NCBI GenBank assembly: GCA_035771165.1
Contig: JAWNZC010000106.1
Coordinates: forward strand, 124,001 to 188,000
Reading direction: 5' to 3'
From: Paragorgia papillata
Lineage: Eukaryota; Cnidaria; Anthozoa; Scleralcyonacea; Coralliidae
DNA: 64,000 bases
Shown: positions 17,684-26,330 of the stretch, piece by piece
Position numbering within the stretch: position 1 is the first letter of the stretch
Layout: the number at the start of each line of letters is the position of its first letter
Program-made: the position numbers and the translations under genes
The notes under the pieces: generated by a model
The model's database searches: none
The model's input: only the letters and a program-made list of their open reading frames with translations
Told to the model about the DNA's origin: nothing

Positions 17684-18895
17684 GTGCTTCTTGCCGCACA
17701 AGAATAACAAAACACCTGTCAAAAGAATTTGGCTCTTTATCAGAAGCAGAAGAATGCCTCAATATTGACTATGTATCATCTCATAGCAACATTGGTCTTG
17801 GTGGTCAAAGTGGATTTCAGACTGGTGACACCCCACAAAGTTCAACTATATTAGATGAACCACTGTCTCCTGTGTTTCAATCTTCCCCAACTATCCCAGA
17901 TGGTAACCCAGCAGTGCGTTATGTTGGTGACTTAGTAAAAGAGTTTTTGGCCTGCTTTAAAACCACAATGTCTACTCGGCTAAGGAAACAGCTCTTCAAC
18001 TATTTATTTAAACTTACTGTCCTGGAATCTGGTGGCATGGATTTCTTTAAATTTGTAAATCCTGACTTTCTAGACACAAGCCTGAGTGCGATGAAGACTT
18101 TACTTGATAAGGGAAAGCACAATCTAATTTTTAATCTGTGTGAGTGTTTCAAAAGGCCAAATCTAGAAACCAATACACGAATGCCATTGGACAGAATGCC
18201 TTATGGTTTAATCGACTATAACATTCGGGTTTTTTCAAGTTCTCAAACAAGGCAATTGGGGTTTGAAGAACATTATGCATCATGGCTTTGAAACCATGTT
18301 TGCTCAATTTGGGCATAAGTGGCTATGCTTACACAGAGGGCCAGTATGGCAGTATGAAGAGTGTGAAGAAAGGGAGATGGGTCCAGTGAAGTCTCTAGTG
18401 GAAATTGCACTTGATGAAAGTGGAATAAATTTTAAATCACTAGAAAGTGGAGATGTTGAGGTTACTGTCAGCCAAAGTGAATATGAGCAGTCATTCAACG
18501 AGGATTTCCTTCCCCATGGTGAAAGTTTAGAGGCAATGGAATCAACCTTCCACTGTTTGTCACTTTCTGGTCATCCAAGTGATCATGTGGACAATGGAGA
18601 ACTGTTACAAGATGAGTAACAGCTATCGAGCATGGATGTGCCACCTGTATTGCCAGTCCATAATGGCTCTAGTACTATTGTTCATGACTGTAGCGGAGAA
18701 AGTGAACAAACAAATGTTTTAGGAGAAAATCAAACATTCTGTGTTCCACATTTATGGACTCGTGTAACAGAGAATGACCGAATTGAAATGGAAAATGGGT
18801 TAATTAGTCCAAAAGAGATGGAAAAATACCACGGCATTCAACCAAGTCAGTCCAAGAAAGTCAAGCGTAATTCAGCAATATTTGATCCTTTGAAG
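17684..18895 (+). CDS. Exon 2: long middle exon, with frameshift and stop
   Basis: The exon is entered in phase 1 (G|GT) and reads ASCRTRITKHLSKEFGSLSE, then AVRYVGDLVKEFLACFKTTM and MPLDRMPYGLIDYNIRVF. At about 18288 an extra T shifts the frame. The other frame continues TMFAQFGHKWLCLHRGPVWQ and an acidic stretch. An in-frame TAA lies at 18617-18619, after which the same frame stays open through HLWTRVTENDRIEMENGLIS to the donor (TTGAAG|GTAGGC). Confidence 0.6.
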
Positions 18896-19051
18896 GTAGG
18901 CTGAGTAACATGAGCTTATTCTTATAAATATGGTAAATAAAAGTAATATTTCATCTGTCATTTGGCAACTTTATTTATTTTACTCGTCAAGGGAAGACCT
19001 AGAAATCTGCCCAGTAAAGGGTTAATCAGACACTTTAGGATCTCATAAAAA

Positions 19052-19052
<1 letters not shown>

Positions 19053-19094
<42 letters not shown>

Positions 19095-19111
19095 GTTATT
19101 ATTATTATTAC
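19053..19111. repeat. (TTA)n microsatellite
   Basis: About 19 TTA units with one TTG interruption, in the intron between exons 2 and 3. Confidence 0.9.
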
Positions 19112-19138
19112 AGATATTATTAGCATTTTATTATATGA

Positions 19139-19284
19139 ATAGAGTAGTTTATTGATTTTTCCACCACTAAGAAAATCAATAATCTCGCGTGTGGTATTAT
19201 GAATAATCTCACATGTGTGATTATTCATGATAATCTCACATGTGTCAATTATCATGAAACGCATTATAGTTTACTGCTCTATTT
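19139..19284. repeat. Cluster of inverted repeats, possible MITE
   Basis: ATAGAGTAGTTTA at the left and TAGTTTACTGCTCTAT at the right are near reverse complements. Inside are further palindromes: ATTGATTTTTCC against AGAAAATCAAT, and TGAATAATCTCACATGTGTG followed by ATTATTCA. The motif AATCTCRCRTGTG occurs three times. No coding capacity. The size (about 145 bp) suits a miniature inverted-repeat element inside an intron. Confidence 0.45.
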
Positions 19285-19480
19285 TTGTGGGGCAATATTT
19301 TTTATATAATAAACAGACTGGTCAACACTTGAAATAAATTTCATAGTTTCAAACATCCATTGATTGCAGTTTTTATATAGTAATTTATTGTGTGTCAAAT
19401 AAAAGATGCTTTTAAAATATAATTAATACTTACCGTATACCATAATTTATTAAAGGCCAAGCTGATCTTTACTTTAATAG

Positions 19481-19567
19481 AGCAAAGTGAATATCGCGAG
19501 CTTAGGAGTTCGAGAAATTCAGAAGCGTGTTTTATCTTCAGGATTTACAAAAACTGTTGATATTCAA
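19481..19567 (+). CDS. Exon 3 (29 codons)
   Basis: Bounded by TTTAATAG and TTCAA|GTAAGT, phase 0 on both sides, 87 nt. It reads KVNIASLGVREIQKRVLSSG. Confidence 0.6.
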
Positions 19568-19744
19568 GTAAGTATTTTGATCTAGTATGTACATTTGAGG
19601 GTGATCATCAATTTTGTTCAGCAGAGTGGGATGCTGGTGCTTTAGGCTGTTACTGGATTTATGGCCGGTACCGGTACATAACAATATAGGTTGGTTGCTC
19701 AGCCATACAGTATAATATATTCCTTGTTATTTTTGTAATTTTAG

Positions 19745-20451
19745 ACCAATGGCCTTAAGCAAGCTCACCAGAGTAATCCTCATGGGAGATGGTGGATCAA
19801 AGCAGATGCTTGCGACCTCAGGAAAGGGTTAAGGGAAAGTATGCGTGGTTGTTGGGATGGTGATGAGGATTTTGGGGGTGGTTCTCTGCAGTTGATGGTT
19901 GCTGAATACCGGTCTAGGTGTGGTTTTGTTAGGAATATTGGCATTCGAACAAGGGTGAAAGCAATTGATGTTGATATTCAGAAGGTGAAGATGGAATTGG
20001 AGAAAGATTTGGAATTTCGTACAAAGGGTAGTGAAGAAGCAAACAAAATATACAATAGTGTAGTTAAAGGAGAGCGTTCAGGTGACAAAAAATTGATGGA
20101 ATTGGCTTGGAGTGTTGTTGGCTTCCAAGAGCTTTTGAAGAAAGCAAGGGCGTTGGTAGTCGAATTAGATGGTGTTGTGGAAGAGCGCAGTAATGTTGGT
20201 GGAGTGAGTGCCTGTAACATGGTTAAGCTGAAGTCAGGTCTTTTAAAATACCTCAAAGACCTCTATTCGAAGAAACAACTGGCTTGCTAGTTACCTTTTG
20301 GTTTTTATGATCTCAGATGAACTGAGAAATAGAAAGCCATATGCCATCCCAGTGCAATTCATTCCTTACAAATCACTAACAGATGCACATTTGAGAGATC
20401 TGGAAATCAATGTGGAGGATGCCATGAAGCGTGTGGGAATGACAGTTGTTG
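19745..20451 (+). CDS. Exon 4, frameshift near 20285
   Basis: It begins after TAATTTTAG and reads GLKQAHQSNPHGRWWIKADA and LRESMRGCWDGDED, a helical stretch with YSKKQLA at the end. A single extra T (GCTTGCTAG) creates a TAG at 20288. In the restored sense the protein continues YLLVFMISDELRNRKPYAIP, then YKSLTDAHLRDLEINVEDAM. It ends GTTGTTG|GTAAGC in phase 1. Confidence 0.6.
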
Positions 20452-20616
20452 GTAAGCAGTATAACTAGTTGTGGAGTAGAGTAAGAGTAGTCCTAGTTAA
20501 CATCAGTTAAATTGTCAGAAAGTAACTACCTTCTGCAGACAGTTAGTAAACAATGAATACATCATTTTGTTTACCACAAACAATGTAATAATGTACTGTA
20601 CTCCCATTTGTTGCAG

Positions 20617-20766
20617 GATTTACAACTGATGGTGAGTTCAACTCCTTAAGAACGCTCGGAAAGGTGCGACCAATATCTGTGATTGAAATAATCAAAGATG
20701 CTAGGAATGAGGCCCGACGAACTAGATAAGATGTCATTATTCGGTATTTCCAATTTGGTAGTCAAG
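20617..20766 (+). CDS. Exon 5, in-frame stop at 20727
   Basis: After CATTTGTTGCAG it reads GFTTDGEFNSLRTLGKVRPI and SVIEIIKDARNEARRTR, then TAA, then DVIIRYFQF in the same frame. A donor AAG|GTATTT keeps phase 1. A closer alternative donor is TTG|GTAGTC. Confidence 0.55.
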
Positions 20767-21057
20767 GTATTTAACATACAATGTACAATAATCAACTTAT
20801 TATTAAAGAGGCAAGGGTACTTGCACTTCAATATTTATCACAGCAGGGGACCTGCCCTTCAATAGGCTAAAGTTAAATTTATTTACTGGTATCGAGATAA
20901 CAGCGTTATGTGGCCCTGAAAACACCAAGTCTAAGCAGATAACAGCAGTGATTCACGAGGCTGCTCAACCGTTTTTCAAGCCTGTTTAAACGGATCCAAT
21001 ATTGTTGGACCAACGTCATCCAACAATGTTAAAATAATGGCCATAACTACTTCTTTA

Positions 21058-21121
21058 CCAAATCTTTTTGTTAGGATTAGGTTTCGTGTTTGGGTTAAGT
21101 TTATCTAACAAAAAGATTTGG
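21058..21121. repeat. Perfect 17-bp inverted repeat in intron 5
   Basis: CCAAATCTTTTTGTTAG (21058-21074) is exactly reverse-complemented at 21105-21121 around a 30-nt loop. A second, shorter inverted repeat (AATATTGTTGGA against TCCAACAATGTT, about 20998-21030) lies just upstream. It may be the remains of a foldback element in the intron between exons 5 and 6. Confidence 0.65.
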
Positions 21122-21460
21122 AAAAGAACCTTGCCCCCTGTCACGGAAGTGGGAAACATCACCACTTCATACTACCTACTGTAGTAAAAGGTGCTCCATA
21201 GTAAACTATGTTGGGTATATGGTGAATCCTGGAAACAAAATGTTTGTTCTTTCCCGATCCTCTGGGTGGTTCTGGTACAAAAAAAGTTATATTGCCGAAG
21301 GTTCTAGCATCCATCTTCAAAGTAACAGCTTCTATGATGGCAATTGCACAGGCTGTCAAAGTCTCAGAAAAAGTCCTTTGTTTTAACAGATTCACCTTGA
21401 GGATTGGCAAAAAGACTACTGTGATATATTAATTAATTATATTCTTTGATTCTCCAACAG

Positions 21461-21623
21461 GTAATCCGTTGGAATGCCACCCAGCAATTCCTCTGGAAGA
21501 TCTTTTATGGCTTGACGATTTCATGAAAAAATGAAGAACCATCAATACCATTTGAACAAGCCATATATATTTTAAGAAGAAAGCTGTTCCCATTCATGTA
21601 TGATCCATCTCCTTGGATTGAAG
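21461..21623 (+). CDS. Exon 6, frameshift in A6 run
   Basis: Bounded by TCTCCAACAG and ATTGAAG|GTGCTG. It reads NPLECHPAIPLEDLLWLDDF up to MK, then a run of six A at 21526-21531 puts the rest (SIPFEQAIYILRRKLFPFMY, then DPSPWIEG) one base out of frame. Confidence 0.55.
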
Positions 21624-21715
21624 GTGCTGTGTATTATTAGAAAAAGCTAAATTTTAATAGCACCAATACTTGCATGGAAATACAGAATAATAAAGCATTT
21701 CAAATCACATTACAG

Positions 21716-22259
21716 GTAGAGATGAAACACCAGAAGAGGTCCTGAAACCGATATTGGCAATTTACCTTTACCGGAAGAAAGTTAGTGACCTGAAGTTTGA
21801 TGAAAATGATCTAGCTGATTTCAGTGCATATCTCTACCAGCCAGAGAAGGACACAACGGCGGAGCTGATCCATCATCGAGAAGATCACAGCCACCTCCTG
21901 AAGAGAGTTGTATCATGCTTGCGAGATGGTCGTATTCCAGGAATTGATCTGCGGCATTTAAAAGAAGCTCTACACGACCCATCTACAGGCCTGACATACG
22001 AGTCACTCACCGGGAAAAAACAAGCAGTCTGTGCCTGATTGTGAACGTCTCATTAGTCCAGGTGTCATTTCTTTCCTTGAGCGTAAGGGCCATACCAGTT
22101 GCTCAAAATCATTCATAACTGGCATAAAGCTGTTGATGGTCGAGGTCTTTCCGAACCAGTACGGTCATCGTATTGCAAAGACATGAAAGAGTGGCTCTTG
22201 GATGACTGGATGCCATGGTTCAACTTCATGCCAGATTACAGCACCATAGATGTCAACAG
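21716..22259 (+). CDS. Exon 7, two frameshifts
   Basis: It begins after CACATTACAG in phase 1 and reads RDETPEEVLKPILAIYLYRK, then ELIHHREDHSHLLKRVVSCL and ALHDPSTGLTYESLTG. A run of six A at 22015-22020 shifts the frame (sense continues SVPDCERLISPGVISFLERK). A second break near 22096 precedes LLKIIHNWHKAVDGRGLSEP and DDWMPWFNFMPDYSTIDVNR. It ends AACAG|GTATGG in phase 2. Confidence 0.6.
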
Positions 22260-22752
22260 GTATGGATGTTTAAAAACATGTACATACCACTATATTTATA
22301 ACCCTTTTCGTGCCAAGCTGAGTCTGCAATATTTTATTCTGGGAAACAATTTTACTCAACACATTCAGCCATTCAGCATAGCATGTATTTTAAGTTTCAT
22401 TATTCAGCTTTGTTTTAATGCATATGAAACTGGTTGCCAAATTGAATTTCTTTAATACAATTATGTGAGTTTACATCGCACACTGTTTTTATCTACTCAA
22501 TTGTTATACATACCTTTCGTTGGTATCGCAACATTAATTTAACTCCAAAGCACAACTTGTTAGTTTAGACAGAAACTTCCAAAGCCCCATCAGCCAGCTG
22601 ACTTATTAATTAAATGAATAACCATTCATTTTAAATGCTCATAAAATAATCTTAAATGAACAGTCAGCTACATCTCCTTTTGCATGGAGTCAATTATACC
22701 AATGACAATGTTTAAGCAATTGTCTTACATGTAACTTTCTAATGCACTCTAG
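22260..22752 (+). other. Intron 7 of the multi-exon gene
   Basis: A 493-base AT-rich intron with a GTATGG donor and a GCACTCTAG acceptor. No other feature is visible. Confidence 0.55.
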
Positions 22753-23083
22753 GCCATTAAAGGGTATTTGTGGTCTCACTAGAGAGGTTGTAGTTGGTCT
22801 GTTTGCTAACCTGGAGAGCAGAGAATTGCGTCGCCTGGAATATGTAGCAAGACATCTTCCTGCAGAGCACCCCAGAGCATCTGCAACTGATGATGTTGAA
22901 AGCATGTTTGCCCTTCTTCATGAAATGCTAGGAGAGATCTTTGATCTTAAGCAATTTCATGATGCGCAGACCAAGATCCTGAGTGAATTCAACAAAAGAA
23001 TTAATCCCGATTTCATTTTACTTAAACAAACGGTGCACAAATGTGTACCGTCGAACTTCCGGCCGACCTCAGTGATCCATTAA
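22753..23083 (+). CDS. Exon 8, C-terminal block
   Basis: After GCACTCTAG it reads PLKGICGLTREVVVGLFANL, then EHPRASATDDVESMFALLHE and FNKRINPDF, and stops at TAA 23081-23083. The last 25 residues after NPDF look unlike the family I remember and may be non-homologous read-through. Confidence 0.6.
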
Positions 23084-23425
23084 ACTATTAAAAACGTCAT
23101 TAGCTACGTAACCATAATGTCTCGCATGTAATGTTGATAAGATATAAGCTTTTTGCATAGCTTCATTTATATTTCAATATATAGTCTCATTATTACATGC
23201 CGGTTCGTTTAATCAAACACGTTCGTTCTAATAGATGTCACTGCTGACAGCATAAATACCACTTAACATTGAAAACAATAGGCCTCTATTATCACAAATA
23301 AATAAGGTTGAAAAAACATGAACATACGCCTTATGATCTCTGTTAAACAAACAACCCTATTATGCGCCGTCTTAGGTCAATTATAAACGCTTAAATTTTG
23401 CATTTCCACTCAGTCATATTTTCAG
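23084..23425. other. Intergenic AT-rich DNA
   Basis: No open frame or recognisable repeat between the gene end and the foldback element. Confidence 0.5.
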
Positions 23426-23689
23426 ACAATCCTGGCAAAAATTAGTGTGGACAGCGCGTGCATAAATCTCTGTGTCTGGTATTTCCCTTGTTATCTTGAA
23501 AAAATAGGCCCCTTGGCCCCCGTCCCCCCTTTCAATGTTCATAAATGAATGAACTGGACTTGATAAAAATGTAGTGTGAGATGCAACATTGAAAAGGGGG
23601 CCGGGGGGCGGAATGGGGGGAAAGAATATGTATGAACATTAATTTGTTTGTTTAGAGTGGACTGTCCGCATAATTTTGGCCAGGATTGT
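23426..23689. mobile_element. Foldback MITE-like element (264 bp)
   Basis: The ends are imperfect 28-29 bp inverted repeats (left begins ACAATCCTGGCAAAA, right ends GGCCAGGATTGT). The inside also pairs: a C-rich tract (GGCCCCTTGGCCCCC, then CAATGTT) against a G-rich tract (AACATTGAAAAGGGGGCC), so nearly the whole element can fold on itself. No coding capacity and no clear target duplication. Probably a non-autonomous DNA transposon of unknown superfamily. Confidence 0.65.
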
Positions 23690-23754
23690 AGCCTCGACTA
23701 CAGTGCCATCCCATGCCCCCTTCTTAGTTATGTTAATAGTTAAGTAGAATTCTA

Positions 23755-24350
23755 TTAAGAGGTATGTCGTACGGAAACGAATTGCTTCACAGAAACCTCT
23801 AGCAATGATTGTTGCAATGGTGCATGTAAGTATTTTGTTAGTTCACTTGCAATGTAGCCAACTTTATCGTAATCGTCTGTTGACATAATATAAACTGCCA
23901 CTGCATTTTTGTCATGCTGGTTCTCCGGCTCTGTTTCCAATTTAACAGAAACTGGTCTGTTGTACTCGTACAGGCATTCATAAGCCTCTTCAAGGGCTTT
24001 CTGTCTTGATCCTGAATAACAGGTTCCAAGAACTTTAAATGGCAAACAATGTGTCCCTTCATCTACATGGACTACATCTGCAGCATCAGAAATATGTACT
24101 GTAGGGTCATTCTTAATTGGTGTTGGGCACAAAGACAGATTGTCAGGGTGTAGTGTCCAGAGGACTGTGTAGTTCTCTCCTTCAATATTTACTTCACAGT
24201 GTGATGTACATACATATTTTCCAGGATGCAAAGTTGGATGATCTATTGCATTTACAACACCTTGCAATAACTTTTCCTTGTTGATGTATGTAACTCTCAT
24301 CAGGTCCACTGTATGACTGGGAGGGATGGTATTGTATACGAGAATGATGA
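23755..24350 (-). CDS. HIRAN-domain protein fragment
   Basis: The minus-strand frame is open from about 24350 (the shorter 184-residue form starts at 24309 with GTG). The N-terminal part reads NTIPPSHTVDLMRVTYINKE and a region of unknown fold. The second half is a HIRAN domain: LPFKVLGTCYSGSRQKALEE, then PVSVKLETEPENQHDKNAVA and VGYIASELTKYLH. The EPENxxDxNAVAV and VGYI blocks are its hallmarks. HIRAN domains bind 3' ends of single-stranded DNA in HLTF/Rad5-type repair proteins and also occur alone. Related stand-alone copies are common in cnidarians as I recall. The frame ends with a stop shortly after the domain, and the 5' end runs into the satellite boundary, so it is probably a partial gene or last exon. 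Confidence 0.7.
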
Positions 24351-25025
24351 TCCCTCTACATTTTCAATTGATACTTCCATTCTTGCACATCCTATTCAAT
24401 TATTCAGCATAGGGAGAAGTCCAGGCCTCAAAGTGTTAAAACCAATCTCTTTAACACTTTGAAGCTTGACGACGAGTCTTTAAGGTTTATTCTGGCTAAC
24501 GCCAGACGATTTTATTCAGCATAGGGAGAGGTGCAGGCCTCAAAGTGTTAAAACCAATCTCTTTAACACTTTGAAGCTTGACGACGAGTCTTTAAGGTTT
24601 ATTCTGGCTAACGCCAGACGATTTTATTCAGCATAGGGAGAGGTGCAGGCCTCAAAGTGTTAAAACCAATCTCTTTAACACTTTGAAGCTTGACGACGAG
24701 TCTTTAAGGTTTATTCTGGCTAACGCCAGACGATTTTATTCAGCATAGGGAGAGGTGCAGGCCTCAAAGTGTTAAAACCAATCTCTTTAACACTTTGAAG
24801 CTTGACGACGAGTCTTCAAGGTTTATTCTGGCTAACGCCAGACGATTTTATTCAGCATAGGGAGAGGTGCAGGCCTCAAAGTGTTAAAACCAATCTCTTT
24901 AACACTTTGAAGCTTGACGACGAGTCTTCAAGTTTTATTCTGGCTAACGCCAGACGATTTTATTCAGCATAGGGAGAGGTGCAGGCCTCAAAGTGTTAAA
25001 ACCAATCTCTTTAACACTTTGAAGC

Positions 25026-25320
25026 TTGACGACGAGTCTTCAAGGTTTATTCTGGCTAACGCCAGACGATTTTATTCAGCATAGGGAGAGGTGCAGGCCT
25101 CAAAGTGTTAAAACCAATCTCTTTAACACTTTGAAGCTTGACGACGAGTCTTTACTAACGCCAGACGATTTTATTCAGCATAGGGAGAGGTGCAGGCCTC
25201 AAAGTGTTAAAACCAATCTCTTTAACACTTTGAAGCTTGACGACGAGTCTTTAAGGTTTATTCTGGCTAACGCCAGAAGGTTTATTCTGGCTAACGCCAG
25301 ACGATTTTATTCAGCATAGG
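25026..25320. repeat. Higher-order block copy 1 (112 + 99 + extended monomer)
   Basis: A TCTTCAAGG monomer, then a 99-bp monomer, then a monomer with a 24-bp duplication (AAGGTTTATTC repeated). The same series begins again 908 bases later at 25934, with a modified last unit. Confidence 0.7.
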
Positions 25321-25933
25321 GAGAGGTGCAGGCCTCAAAGTGTTAAAACCAATCTCTTTAACACTTTGAAGCTTGACGACGAGTCTTCAAGGTTTATTCT
25401 GGCTAACGCCAGACGATTTTATTCAGCATAGGGAGAGGTGCAGGCCTCAAAGTGTTAAAACCAATCTCTTTAACACTTTGAAGCTTGACGACGAGTCTTT
25501 AAGGTTTATTCTGGCTAACGCCAGACGATTTTATTCAGCATAGGGAGAGGTGCAGGCCTCAAAGTGTTAAAACCAATCTCTTTAACACTTTGAAGCTTGA
25601 CGACGAGTCTTTAAGGTTTATTCTGGCTAACGCCAGACGATTTTATTCAGCATAGGGAGAGGTGCAGGCCTCAAAGTGTTAAAACCAATCTCTTTAACAC
25701 TTTGAAGCTTGACGACGAGTCTTCAAGTTTTATTCTGGCTAACGCCAGACGATTTTATTCAGCATAGGGAGAGGTGCAGGCCTCAAAGTGTTAAAACCAA
25801 TCTCTTTAACACTTTGAAGCTTGACGACGAGTCTTCAAGTTTTATTCTGGCTAACGCCAGACGATTTTATTCAGCATAGGGGAGAGGTGCAGGCCTCAAA
25901 GTGTTAAAACCAATCTCTTTAACACTTTGAAGC

Positions 25934-26330
25934 TTGACGACGAGTCTTCAAGGTTTATTCTGGCTAACGCCAGACGATTTTATTCAGCATAGGGAGAGGT
26001 GCAGGCCTCAAAGTGTTAAAACCAATCTCTTTAACACTTTGAAGCTTGACGACGAGTCTTTACTAACGCCAGACGATTTTATTCAGCATAGGGAGAGGTG
26101 CAGGCCTCAAAGTGTTAAAACCAATCTCTTTAACACTTTGAAGCTTGACGACGAGTCTTTAAGGTTTATTCTGGCTAACGCCATAAGGTTTATTCTGGCT
26201 AACATTCAGCATAGGGAGAGGTGCAGGCCTCAAAGTGTTAAAACCAATCTCTTTAACACTTTGAAGCTTGACGACGAGTCTTTAAGGTTTATTCTGGCTA
26301 ACGCCAGACGATTTTACTCAGCATAGGGAG
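25934..26330. repeat. Higher-order block copy 2
   Basis: Same order as at 25026 (TCTTCAAGG monomer, 99-bp monomer). The third unit here carries a composite junction (GCCATAAGGTTTATTC...GGCTAACATTCAGC, net +11 bp) where copy 1 has the simple 24-bp duplication. A shorter partial repeat of the series begins at 26492. Confidence 0.65.

Larger units (their letters stand above)
17235..23083 (+). pseudogene. Eight-exon cnidarian gene with SANT/Myb-like N-terminus, frame broken
   Basis: Coding exons at 17235-17544, 17684-18895, 19481-19567, 19745-20451, 20617-20766, 21461-21623, 21716-22259 and 22753-23083 join in matching phase to about 1,160 residues. I recall the same architecture in uncharacterised multi-copy anthozoan proteins: a SANT/Myb-like domain, a charged middle, then blocks PYAIPVQFIPYKSLTD, GFTTDGEFNSLRT, HHREDHSHLLKR, LHDPSTGLTYESLTG, IHNWHKAVDGRGLS, STIDVNRPLKGICGLTRE and EHPRASATDDVE. 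The last half may be of transposon origin (scattered conserved D/E and H), which is inference. The frame is disrupted near 18288 and 20285 (extra T), in A-runs at 21526-21531 and 22015-22020, and near 22096. In-frame stops lie at 18617 and 20727. It is a young pseudogene, or consensus errors hide a working gene; the two in-frame stops favour the former. Confidence 0.7.

Noticed and set aside
21074..21100. Telomere-like TTAGG/GGGTTA words in intron 5
   Set aside because: Only two or three scattered words in a loop between inverted arms; no tandem run.
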